Shown here: positions 16,067 through 24,521 of the stretch, one piece after another
How positions within the stretch are numbered: position 1 is the first letter of the stretch
How the letters are laid out: each line of letters opens with the position of its first letter
Assembly: GCA_017472925.1 (NCBI GenBank)
Contig: JAFUNS010000001.1
Span: 1 to 39,375 of the forward strand
Length of the DNA stretch: 39,375 nucleotides
Direction: 5' to 3'
Source: Bacteroides sp.
GTDB lineage: Bacteria; Bacteroidota; Bacteroidia; Bacteroidales; Bacteroidaceae
The notes under the pieces: model-generated
The model's input: the letters and a program-made list of their open reading frames with translations, nothing else
Told to the model about the DNA's origin: nothing
Databases searched by the model: none
Made by a program: the position numbers and the translations under genes

Positions 16067-16645
16067 TTATTCGCTTAGAATCCCTAATTCATTGAACATG
16101 AACTTGTAAACTTCCGCTTTTTTTTCGAGTGCCAACGGATATGCCCGGCTGGAAGAGGGCATTCGGTATAAACGAAGCACCCTGTCTTCAAATGAAAAGT
16201 CTTCACTTTTACCTACAGCTGGTTCCTCTACTATCAGTTGGTCACGTACGATATCGGTTGCTTTTTGTCCGGTTGTTACGATGGCTTTACATGCCGGCAA
16301 TTGTTTTAACAACAAACCTATATCGGTTGGTTCAATCACTTCCAAGAATTTATCGGATGCATTGTCTTTAAGTCGCCGTATCACGGAGGCGCTATCAAAT
16401 AAAGCAATTCGTTTCTCTTTAAGGAAAACGATGAGTTCTTCCTTGCAAAACGCCTTTTTGTGAGGTAAAAGAAAATGCTCTTTGTCCCCAAAGAATATCA
16501 ACCCGAATATACGCCACATATCGTTTTGTAGATTCGGGTAATAAAAATCCATGCTCCATCTTTTTTGTTGGGGAGGAAAACTGCCGAGCATCAGCAATTG
16601 GGCATCAGACGGCAGGAAGGGCTCCAATGGATGCTCCTCTATCAT
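16067..16645 (-). CDS. Uracil-DNA-glycosylase superfamily protein
   Basis: This 192-residue protein resembles the UDG fold superfamily, especially small Mug/HDG-like members. The first motif is LMLGSFPPQQKRWS followed by YYPNLQNDMWRIFG, the region that holds the catalytic pocket. A later MPSSSRAYPL stands where the HPSPxS intercalation loop sits in the family. It probably removes deaminated bases such as uracil or hypoxanthine, though exact specificity is not predictable. The frame extends to 16756, but the ATG at 16645 overlaps the stop of the upstream gene as ATGA, so the two are translationally coupled. Confidence 0.75.
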   Translation of the reverse strand: MIEEHPLEPFLPSDAQLLMLGSFPPQQKRWSMDFYYPNLQNDMWRIFGLIFFGDKEHFLLPHKKAFCKEELIVFLKEKRIALFDSASVIRRLKDNASDKFLEVIEPTDIGLLLKQLPACKAIVTTGQKATDIVRDQLIVEEPAVGKSEDFSFEDRVLRLYRMPSSSRAYPLALEKKAEVYKFMFNELGILSE

Positions 16646-17268
16646 TCCTTGGGCTTTGGTTCTTTCTTGGCGAGCAATACGATGTTGTAAACGTATTCGT
16701 TCATCCATTCTTCGGAGTAGCCCAATGCCTGTTTGTACTTGCGGATGGTGAGGCAAGTCTTATGTACACTATCGTCTTTCCAATCGGTTTTGGTTACGAT
16801 GTCGTGCACTGTCTTTTCGGTCATTGAACGGAGTAATTTCTTAAATACGCCCGGCATACGGAATTTCCATTGCATCAAATTGCCGATAAGCATCATCAAA
16901 TCTTGACTGAATCCTTGGAACATAAAGAGGTAAGTCTTCACATCGTTTATGTTCTTTACGTTTTTCTTGATGGAATTGTCCACTTCCTTAAAGAAACTGT
17001 CGGGAAGTCCGTAGATGTCGGTCAGCATCTTTTTACAACGTGACTTTTCGGCGACACCTAACTTGTTGTTTTGGGTAGCTATCTTCAAACTACGTTTGAA
17101 TACGGCCATATCGGGCAGGAAGTTGATGTTGGTAATACCGATATTCGATGCCATTACCGCTTGGTAATACACACGGATAAGGGTCATGAAATCTTCCATT
17201 CCACCTACTCTAACCGATTCTTCTCCTTCGGCTTGCTTCTTGCCGAATAATTTGGAAAATATACTCAT
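16642..17268 (-). CDS. Conserved hypothetical protein (208 aa)
   Basis: I do not recognise a family. The protein is soluble, mostly helical and Lys-rich, with no signal peptide or membrane segment. Notable stretches are MSIFSKLFGKKQ at the start and a Met/Phe-rich middle (YLFMFQGFSQDLMMLIGNLM, about 114-133). Its stop overlaps the start of the UDG-like gene, which suggests the two products are made together. A -7 box is present at 17297-17304. Confidence 0.75.
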   Translation of the reverse strand: MSIFSKLFGKKQAEGEESVRVGGMEDFMTLIRVYYQAVMASNIGITNINFLPDMAVFKRSLKIATQNNKLGVAEKSRCKKMLTDIYGLPDSFFKEVDNSIKKNVKNINDVKTYLFMFQGFSQDLMMLIGNLMQWKFRMPGVFKKLLRSMTEKTVHDIVTKTDWKDDSVHKTCLTIRKYKQALGYSEEWMNEYVYNIVLLAKKEPKPKE

Positions 17269-17296
17269 TTCTTCTTATTTAGGGTTTAATTGTGCG

Positions 17297-17304
17297 CAAA
17301 GATA
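17297..17304 (-). promoter_or_regulatory. -7 promoter box of the hypothetical/UDG pair
   Basis: Minus strand reads TATCTTTG, an exact TAnnTTTG match, 28 bases before the ATG at 17268. No well-placed -33 TTTG. Confidence 0.5.
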
Positions 17305-17315
17305 CAAAAAATGTT

Positions 17316-18716
17316 CTACCAACATTCTATATCTGCTTCAATATCTTTCATTTTATCTTTGGTGAATAAAGGATGTTTGATTCCCATTCGCTTTTGTTCG
17401 CGGTAGTCTTCAAGCAGGCGGTAGGCATATTTGCCCAATAGGGTGATGGCTATGAGGTTACAGATGGTCATCAGCCCCATACAAATGTCTGCCAAACTCC
17501 ATGCCAAGTCAAGGCTTGCCAATGATCCGAACAAAACCATACCTCCCGAAAGCACACGGAAAATGGTCATCACCATTTTGTTGTTGGTAATGTATCTTAC
17601 ATTCGCCTCGCCATAGTAATAATTGCCAATAATGCTGCTGTAGGCGAAGAAAAGAATGGATATGGCTACATAAATACTACCAAAACTTCCTATTTCATTA
17701 CTGAGGGCCATTTGGGTGAGTTGCACTCCATTAGCTTCTCCTGTCAAAGGTACGCCGCTGAAAAGTATAATAAAAGCGGTACATGTACAGATTATCAGCG
17801 TGTCGGTAAATACGCCCAAAGCTTGTATCAATCCTTGTTTTACGGGATGGGTTACATCGGCCGTTGCTGCTACATTAGGCGCAGAACCCATACCGGCTTC
17901 GTTGCTGAACAATCCTCGCTTGATACCTTGCATTACTGCTATACCTATACCGCCGCCCAATGCCTGTTTCCATCCAAATGCGTGGCTGACAATTGTTTCT
18001 AAGACTTGTGGCAATAACTGGATGTTCATTCCAATGATGATGACAACCAATATGATGTACCCCAAAGCCATGACGGGCACAATGATGCTGCTTACTTTGG
18101 CTATTCGTTGGATGCCCCCAAAGAAAATAATGAGCGACATGACCGTCAGGATTATTCCCATCAACGTATGGTCCACTTGAAAAGCCTGTTCGAAAGCAGC
18201 GCAAATGGTGTTGCTTTGTACGGAGTTAAAAGCAAAACTGAAAGTAAATATAATAAGGATAGCGAAAAGTATTCCCATCCAGGGTTGTTTCAATCCTTTC
18301 TTCATGTAATAGGCCGGTCCCCCGATGAATGAATCCTTTCCGTGTACTTTATATAATTGGGCAAGGGTAGACTCGATAAAAGCGCTACTTGAGCCTAATA
18401 AAGCAACAATCCACATCCAAAAGACAGCTCCAGGGCCACCTACGGTAATGGCGGTTGCCACACCGGCCAAGTTCCCTGTACCTATTCGGCTTGCCAATGA
18501 AACCATAAAGGCTTGAAAAGATGAGATATGATGTTCACGACCTTCTTGCTTGGAGGTTGATTCGCTCAATACCTTTATCATTTCGCCAATCATGCGGAAT
18601 TGTACGAATTTTGTCTTGATAGTAAACCATAAGGCACATCCCAACAGCATGGCTATTAAGATATAGCTCCATAGAACATCGTTGATGTTGCTTAACCAGT
18701 AGGTCATTGTATCCAT
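17316..18716 (-). CDS. Alanine/glycine:cation symporter (AGCS family)
   Basis: This 466-residue inner-membrane protein has about ten to eleven helices and should import alanine or glycine with Na+. The family signature SRIGTGNLAGVATAITVGGP (about 75-94) and the conserved FSNEAGMGSAP segment near residue 275 are both visible, as is GGPAYYMKKGL. Length is normal. It starts one base after the stop of an AlbA_2-type protein on the same strand, so the two are almost certainly co-transcribed, which hints at local regulation of amino-acid uptake. Confidence 0.92.
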   Translation of the reverse strand: MDTMTYWLSNINDVLWSYILIAMLLGCALWFTIKTKFVQFRMIGEMIKVLSESTSKQEGREHHISSFQAFMVSLASRIGTGNLAGVATAITVGGPGAVFWMWIVALLGSSSAFIESTLAQLYKVHGKDSFIGGPAYYMKKGLKQPWMGILFAILIIFTFSFAFNSVQSNTICAAFEQAFQVDHTLMGIILTVMSLIIFFGGIQRIAKVSSIIVPVMALGYIILVVIIIGMNIQLLPQVLETIVSHAFGWKQALGGGIGIAVMQGIKRGLFSNEAGMGSAPNVAATADVTHPVKQGLIQALGVFTDTLIICTCTAFIILFSGVPLTGEANGVQLTQMALSNEIGSFGSIYVAISILFFAYSSIIGNYYYGEANVRYITNNKMVMTIFRVLSGGMVLFGSLASLDLAWSLADICMGLMTICNLIAITLLGKYAYRLLEDYREQKRMGIKHPLFTKDKMKDIEADIECW

Positions 18717-18717
18717 A

Positions 18718-19365
18718 TTATTCTTCTTTTAATTTGAAATAAAACTTATGTGAAAGGAAAATGGGTAATACCAAATCAAAGCGAATAAAATCGGCCAACA
18801 GGTTACAGACTGTTTGTCGGTTTAGTTGACTGGCCTTGCAACATTGGTTGAGAGTCAGCATTTTTCCTTTCATGGCATACAGTAGTCGTTGTTCCTTTTC
18901 CGTAAATGCAACAAATGCTCCTCGTTTTTTGTTGGCATGTTGCCATACTTTCAAATGTACTGGCGTTGCCAAAATGTTCTCATCCATGATGCGAACATAT
19001 GCCTTAGGTTTGTTTCCTTCATCCAATGCATAGATAGGCTTGTTTGTTACCTCTTCTATGCATACTTCAAGGACGGTTCTCCCTTCTACTGAATGAGATT
19101 GGGTAGTGTATGTTACCGGAGGTTGGCAGTACATGGTGGCGGCAGCTTCTATCATATAGATTTCTTCTTCCGAACGGATACCGGCTATCTTTCCGTTGTC
19201 CTTTACACCTACCAGCAGCCGTCCTCCTTCGGTGTTTGCAAATGCCGAAAGGCTTTTGGCAATTTTCCGGGCATCCGAAATCTCGAACTTGAAATCCTGG
19301 TGACAATGTTCGCCCTCGCTGACCAGTTGCTGTATGTATTGCACTTCGCTTTGTATTCTTTTCAT
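18718..19365 (-). CDS. AlbA_2 (Schlafen-like) domain putative regulator
   Basis: This 215-residue protein has an N-terminal AlbA_2/divergent AAA-4 region (about 1-130): HQDFKFEISDARKIAKSLSA, then FANTEGGRLLVGVKDNGKI and PIYALDEGNKPKAYVRI, the usual order in this family. The C-terminal ~70 residues look like a helix-turn-helix (LTLNQCCKASQLNRQTVCNL). Such proteins are often annotated as transcriptional regulators or nucleic-acid-binding proteins. The frame is open to 19581, but the ATG at 19365 (MKRIQSEV) is where homology begins. It directly precedes the alanine symporter gene. Confidence 0.82.
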   Translation of the reverse strand: MKRIQSEVQYIQQLVSEGEHCHQDFKFEISDARKIAKSLSAFANTEGGRLLVGVKDNGKIAGIRSEEEIYMIEAAATMYCQPPVTYTTQSHSVEGRTVLEVCIEEVTNKPIYALDEGNKPKAYVRIMDENILATPVHLKVWQHANKKRGAFVAFTEKEQRLLYAMKGKMLTLNQCCKASQLNRQTVCNLLADFIRFDLVLPIFLSHKFYFKLKEE

Positions 19366-19463
19366 GTTGCAAAGGTAATAAAAAACCATGGATAAACGAA
19401 ATATGGATAATAGAAAGCTTCTGTGGCTGTTTAAAAAACATTTTGATACCCATTTAATAACAT

Positions 19464-19471
19464 TTGAAACA
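19464..19471 (+). promoter_or_regulatory. TTGAAACA motif upstream of susC (possible HTCS site)
   Basis: TTGAAACA lies 65 bases before the susC -7 box and is flanked by ACCC at 19448-19451 and 19471-19474. The same octamer is found ahead of the first GH5 gene (29353-29360) and ahead of GH31 (38633-38640). The role as operator is inference. Confidence 0.35.
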
Positions 19472-19512
19472 CCCGTAGTCTTTTTTAATCTTCTAATCAA
19501 TAACATTTTTTT

Positions 19513-19543
19513 CTTGATAAATTTGAAATTAGTTTTAACTTTG
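19513..19543 (+). promoter_or_regulatory. Promoter of the susC operon
   Basis: -7 box TAACTTTG at 19536-19543 matches TAnnTTTG exactly, and CTTG at 19513-19516 is a good -33 element with the standard 19-base spacing. Transcription would start near 19550, leaving a leader of about 70 bases. Confidence 0.75.
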
Positions 19544-19620
19544 CCGTTGTTTCGAAAACTATTTTTAAGGATTGGAAACAAATATTATTAACGTTATATT
19601 AACACATTAAATTAATTACC

Positions 19621-22600
19621 ATGAAAAAAACGTTTCTTGGAAAATGCACATTCGTGCATTTATGCCGCTTGGCGTTGGTCATGCTGATGCTATTGCCGGC
19701 AGTAAGTAGCCTTCAGGCTAATCCTGCTCAAGACAAGACGATTTCGGGTGTGGTTCGTTCGGCTACCGACAATGAACCTCTTATCGGTGTGAGCGTACTT
19801 GTCAAGGGTACAACCAATGGTACTATTACCGATTTTGACGGTAAGTATTCGTTAAGTGTAAAAACAGGAGATGTCCTTGTTTTCTCGTACATCGGTTATG
19901 TAACACAAGGTGTTACCATTACCAATCAAACTACATTGAACGTAACTTTGAAAGAAGATGCCGAAACTTTGGAAGAAGTGGTGGTTGTTGGTTATGGTAC
20001 CATGAAGAAGAAACTGGTTACCGGTGCTACCGTTCAGGTAAAAGGTGATAACATTGCGAAATTGAATACTACTAACCCGTTGCAAGCCATGCAGGGACAA
20101 ACTCCGGGTGTGAGCATTACTTCTACTTCCGGTCAGCCAGGTGAAGGCATGAAGGTACAGATTCGTGGTTTGGGTACAACTGGTAGTTCCGGCCCTCTTT
20201 ATTTGATTGACGGTGTAGGTGGTGATATTTCTACCTTGAATCCCGCCGATATCGAAAGTATCGACGTGTTGAAGGATGCCGCTTCTGCTGCTATTTATGG
20301 TGCTCAGGCTGCCAATGGTGTAGTGTTGGTAACTACAAAGCAAGGCCGTGAGGGTAAGGCACAAGTATCTTTCGATGCATATTATGGTATCCAGAATGTG
20401 GCTCGTAAGGCTGAAATGCTGAATGCCCAACAATACATGACCATCATGGACGAACAAGCTTTGAACAGCGGTGGTGCAGCTTACGATTGGGGAAGCATCA
20501 AGGCGATTCATAATGAATATGGTGGTATTTATGATACCGATTGGATTGATACCATGTTCAAGGATGATGCCAAGACCCAAAGCTATACATTGGGTGTAAC
20601 CGGTGGATCTAAGACTTCCACATATGCTCTTTCTATGGGTTATATGAGCCAAGAAGGTATTGTCGGTGGTGAAGATGTTTCTAATTATGAACGTTATAAC
20701 TTCCGTATTAATTCTGAACATAAGTTGTTCAATGATATGTTGAAAGTAGGTGAACAAGTCAGCTTTGTATATAAGATGAATACCGGTATCGGTGTAGGTA
20801 ACCAGTACAACAATACATTGCGTGGCGCATTTGGTACTTCACCTATCGCACCTGTTTACAGCGATAACAATATTTACGATTCTCCTTATAATGATACTAG
20901 CAATAGTGATTGGTATAACGGTGACGGTAATCCTTATGGTAGCATGATGACAAATACAAACAATGAAAGTAAGAACGCTACTTTCTCTGGTAATGTATAT
21001 GCCGAATTGCAACCCATCAAGAATTTGAAAATCAAGACTGTTTTCGGTGCGGTATATGGCTCTTCAGAATATCGTAGCTTTACTCCACTGTATCATTTCT
21101 CAGTGTATTCTTATAATGACGCCAAGACTAGTACTTCTCAAAATATGAACCATAGCTTGGGCATGACCTGGACTAATACCGCTACATATGATTGGGATAT
21201 CAAGGATCATCATTTCAATGCTTTGGTAGGTATGGAAGCTTATCGTTATGAAGGTACATATGTAGGTGCTAACCAAGCCTTTTTGAAGGAAGGTTTTGAC
21301 GATTGGAATCATGCATATGTTGGTAATGGTACCGCTGCTTCTACCGCCGATGGTATCGGTGCATCTGGTAATCCGCATGACGAAAGCCGTTCGGTTTCTT
21401 ATTTCGGCCGTTTGGGATGGAACTGGAAAGAAACTTATATGGTGAATGCTACATTCCGTGCCGATGGCTCTTCTAAGTTTGCCCGTGGTAACCGCTTCGG
21501 TTATTTCCCTTCAGTTTCAGCCGGTTGGACAATCAGTAATGAAAAATGGATGGAAAAGACCCAATCATGGTTGGATTTCTTGAAGATTCGTGCCAGCTGG
21601 GGACAAGTAGGTAACCAAAACATCAGCAATTACCAGTATTTGGCACCTGTAAAGAGTACCAATACTCACTATTTATTTGGTAATTATGGGTATGATTCAG
21701 CAGCATCAGCCACCTTGTTGGCAACTAACTGGGGCGCTTTCCCAAGTCGCTTGCCTAATGCAAACATTAAGTGGGAAACTTCTGAGCAAACTAATATTGG
21801 TTTCGATGCTCGTTTGTTTGGTAACCGTTTGGGTGTGAATTTCGATTATTATATTAAGGATACAAAAGACTGGTTGGTTACTGCTCCTATCCTTGCTACA
21901 GCCGGTGCCGGTGCACCTTTCATTAATGGTGGTAGCGTAAAGAATACCGGTGTGGAATTGTCTTTGACATGGAACGACACTTTGGGTAAGGATTTTAATT
22001 ATAACGTAGGTTTAAACGGCTCTTACAATAAGAACGAAGTAGGTGAAATTCCAAATTCAGATGGTATAATCCATGGTAATACTTACGAATTGTATGACAA
22101 TGCTCCTGAATTCTATCGTGCCGAAAACGGTCATGCCATCGGTTACTTCTGGGGATACAAGACTTGTGGTATCTTCCAAAACCAACAAGATATCAAGGAT
22201 TGGATTGCAGCCGGTAATGGTGTGTTGCAAGCCGATGTACAGCCGGGTGATGTGAAATATGTGGACTTCAATCATGACGGTGTAATCAATGATAGTGATA
22301 AGGTGGACTTGGGTAACGGTATGCCTGACTTTACATTCGGTTTCAATTTGGGCTTTGATTATAAGGGCTTTGATTTCTCTGTAGTAGCCAACGGTGCAGC
22401 TGGACAGGAAATTGTACAGTCTTATCGTCAGCCTTCTAATAAGTATGCCAACTATACAACTGCCATTCTTGACCGTTGGACAGGTGAAGGTACTTCTAAC
22501 CGCATGCCTCGTGTAACCGAACAGAACATCAACTGGCAGTTCTCTGACCTCTTTATCCAAGATGGTGACTACTTGCGTATCAGCAACATTACCTTAGGTT

Positions 22601-22803
22601 ACGACTTTGCCAAGTTAATTAAATGGAAAGGTATCAGCCAGGCACGTTTGTATGCTCAAGTACAAAATGCGTTTACATTTACCAAGTATGACGGTATGGA
22701 TCCTGAAATCGGTTATGGTACTCAAGGATGGGTTTCGGGTATCGATGTAGGTTACTATCCACGTCCTCGTACAGTTCTCGTTGGTTTAAATCTTAAATTC
22801 TAA
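19621..22803 (+). CDS. SusC/RagA-type TonB-dependent outer membrane transporter
   Basis: This 1060-residue protein is the oligosaccharide importer of the PUL. It has a signal peptide (1-33, cleaved near LQA), an N-terminal carboxypeptidase-D-like beta domain (about 40-112: TISGVVRSATDNEPLIGVSV ... DGKYSLSV), a TonB-box-like EEVVVVGYGT (118-127), the plug domain (about 130-235, with IRGLGTTGSSGPLYLIDGV), and a 22-strand barrel ending in a C-terminal Phe (VGLNLKF). No N-terminal STN domain is present, so there is no anti-sigma signalling and control falls to the HTCS. It is followed after 10 bases by susD, its lid partner. Sugar specificity comes from context. Confidence 0.96.
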   Translation: MKKTFLGKCTFVHLCRLALVMLMLLPAVSSLQANPAQDKTISGVVRSATDNEPLIGVSVLVKGTTNGTITDFDGKYSLSVKTGDVLVFSYIGYVTQGVTITNQTTLNVTLKEDAETLEEVVVVGYGTMKKKLVTGATVQVKGDNIAKLNTTNPLQAMQGQTPGVSITSTSGQPGEGMKVQIRGLGTTGSSGPLYLIDGVGGDISTLNPADIESIDVLKDAASAAIYGAQAANGVVLVTTKQGREGKAQVSFDAYYGIQNVARKAEMLNAQQYMTIMDEQALNSGGAAYDWGSIKAIHNEYGGIYDTDWIDTMFKDDAKTQSYTLGVTGGSKTSTYALSMGYMSQEGIVGGEDVSNYERYNFRINSEHKLFNDMLKVGEQVSFVYKMNTGIGVGNQYNNTLRGAFGTSPIAPVYSDNNIYDSPYNDTSNSDWYNGDGNPYGSMMTNTNNESKNATFSGNVYAELQPIKNLKIKTVFGAVYGSSEYRSFTPLYHFSVYSYNDAKTSTSQNMNHSLGMTWTNTATYDWDIKDHHFNALVGMEAYRYEGTYVGANQAFLKEGFDDWNHAYVGNGTAASTADGIGASGNPHDESRSVSYFGRLGWNWKETYMVNATFRADGSSKFARGNRFGYFPSVSAGWTISNEKWMEKTQSWLDFLKIRASWGQVGNQNISNYQYLAPVKSTNTHYLFGNYGYDSAASATLLATNWGAFPSRLPNANIKWETSEQTNIGFDARLFGNRLGVNFDYYIKDTKDWLVTAPILATAGAGAPFINGGSVKNTGVELSLTWNDTLGKDFNYNVGLNGSYNKNEVGEIPNSDGIIHGNTYELYDNAPEFYRAENGHAIGYFWGYKTCGIFQNQQDIKDWIAAGNGVLQADVQPGDVKYVDFNHDGVINDSDKVDLGNGMPDFTFGFNLGFDYKGFDFSVVANGAAGQEIVQSYRQPSNKYANYTTAILDRWTGEGTSNRMPRVTEQNINWQFSDLFIQDGDYLRISNITLGYDFAKLIKWKGISQARLYAQVQNAFTFTKYDGMDPEIGYGTQGWVSGIDVGYYPRPRTVLVGLNLKF

Positions 22804-22813
22804 TTGAAGCGAT

Positions 22814-24487
22814 ATGAAAAAGATGAAATTCAATATATTGATGGCAGGAGTACTGAGCGTGGGCTTGGGTATGACTTCCTGCTCTGAAAGTTATCTGGAT
22901 GTAGAATCGAAGACCGAATCGAACACAGAAACTTTCTATAAGACTGAAGGCGATGCTTATCGTGCCTTGTTGGGTTGTTATGATGGATGGAGACAGACAT
23001 CATCGGCTATGGCTGTAGGATTCTATTTGGGATCGGAAACCATGAGTTATGAATGTTTCGGTGCTACCGGTAATGGTGACGGACGTGGTTATCAAGCCAT
23101 TGACCGCTTTGATATTTCTCAATCACCAGCCGATCTTAACTTATACGAAGGTGATTGGAAAAACTATTATGCAGCCGTATATCGTTGCAATGAATTGATT
23201 GCACACGAAGAACAAATCCAATGGAAAGAATCGGGTAGCATGCAAGGTACATACATGGGCGAATGCCGTGCCATCCGCGCATTGCTTTATTTCGATATGG
23301 TTCGTTTGTGGGGTAACATTCCTTTGTTCGAAGCTCCGGTAAACGAAAACCGTGCACAAGCTCCGGCAGATAGCGTATATGCGTTAATTTTTGACGATTT
23401 GAAGTATGCCATAGAAAATATTCCTGCTAACGCCTATCCAAAGGCTGATGCTGCCAATAACGATGGTCACGTAACCAAGTATGCTGCCGAAGCCCTTTTG
23501 GCACGTGCCTATTTGTATTATACCGGTTACTACGGTAAAGAACCTGCAGGCGTTTCTAAGGCTGAAGCATTGGCTGCATGCGAAGATATTATTGCATCTG
23601 GCGAATTCTCTTTGATACCTGAATTCAAGAATTTGTGGCCGGCATCATCTGCTATCGTGATGGATAAGCCTGCAGAAGGCGAAAAGGCCGATATGAACAA
23701 GTTCTTGGGTACATATGCCGGTGATGGCAATGCCGAAACCATCCTTGCCATGAAGTTCACTTCTTCGCAAGACTATAACGGTAATAACGACGGTAACCGT
23801 TGGCAAGTAATGGTAGGTATGCGTTCCTTGAATGCCGCTCCTTATGGTAAAGGTTGGGGTGGATTGACTGTAAACCCTGCTTTTGTGGATGAATTCGAAT
23901 CGGGTGATACTCGTAAGACTGCTTCTATCATTGATTTGCAAGCCGAAGGCATCACTGCTGACGATGAGTTTGAAGCCAGCTATAACGACCAACGCGAATA
24001 TACTGGTTATGCTGTAAAGAAATATGCTCCGCTTTGTTTTGCCGATGGTACTTCGGCTTCGAAAGAAGACGGATCGGGCGATTTTCAGATATCCAATCAT
24101 CAGGATTATGTATTGATTCGCTATGCCGATGTATTGTTGATGGCTGCCGAATTGGGTAGTGCCAACGCGCAGGCTTATTTTGACCAAGTGCGCAACCGTG
24201 CATTCGGAGGCAATGCTCCTGCTGTTACTGTAAGCAAGGAAAACATCATGAAGGAACGTAAATTTGAATTCTGCTTCGAAAGTATCAACTATTGGGATTT
24301 GTTGCGTCAGGGTGTAGATGTTGCAGCCAATCAGCTTGTTACCAATACCAAGGTATTCAGTGGTGGCAATGAAGATGCAGTCATTATCGCTGCAGATAAG
24401 ATGAAGGCTACTAAGGGCTTGTCTCAGATTCCTTATAATCAGATTACACTTTCAGGTGGTACATTGGTACAAAATGCCGGATGGTAA
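22814..24487 (+). CDS. SusD/RagB-type glycan-binding lipoprotein
   Basis: This 557-residue outer-membrane lipoprotein caps the SusC barrel and binds incoming glycan. The lipobox GMTSC places the lipidated Cys at residue 23, followed by SESYLDVESK, a usual SusD opening. TPR-like helices follow (RALLGCYDGW, AIRALLYFDMVRLWGNIPLF with the family RALxYFDMVRLWG motif, KYAAEALLARAYLYYTGYYG). Near the end are the typical ERKFEFCFESINYWDLLRQG and the closing SQIPYNQITL stretch. It is directly between susC and two further surface lipoproteins in the same operon. Confidence 0.95.
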   Translation: MKKMKFNILMAGVLSVGLGMTSCSESYLDVESKTESNTETFYKTEGDAYRALLGCYDGWRQTSSAMAVGFYLGSETMSYECFGATGNGDGRGYQAIDRFDISQSPADLNLYEGDWKNYYAAVYRCNELIAHEEQIQWKESGSMQGTYMGECRAIRALLYFDMVRLWGNIPLFEAPVNENRAQAPADSVYALIFDDLKYAIENIPANAYPKADAANNDGHVTKYAAEALLARAYLYYTGYYGKEPAGVSKAEALAACEDIIASGEFSLIPEFKNLWPASSAIVMDKPAEGEKADMNKFLGTYAGDGNAETILAMKFTSSQDYNGNNDGNRWQVMVGMRSLNAAPYGKGWGGLTVNPAFVDEFESGDTRKTASIIDLQAEGITADDEFEASYNDQREYTGYAVKKYAPLCFADGTSASKEDGSGDFQISNHQDYVLIRYADVLLMAAELGSANAQAYFDQVRNRAFGGNAPAVTVSKENIMKERKFEFCFESINYWDLLRQGVDVAANQLVTNTKVFSGGNEDAVIIAADKMKATKGLSQIPYNQITLSGGTLVQNAGW

Positions 24488-24521
24488 TCTAAAGAGTATA
24501 ACTATTAAAGAATAAAAGATT

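Noticed and set aside
19370-19377. TACCTTTG as a normal promoter box for the AlbA_2 gene
   Set aside because: It is too close to the ATG for a leadered transcript, so it is not listed as a feature but only as a point to check.
19852-20757. 301-codon open frame antisense to susC
   Set aside because: Thr/Ile-rich translation with no signal or domain, lying wholly within a well-supported susC gene.
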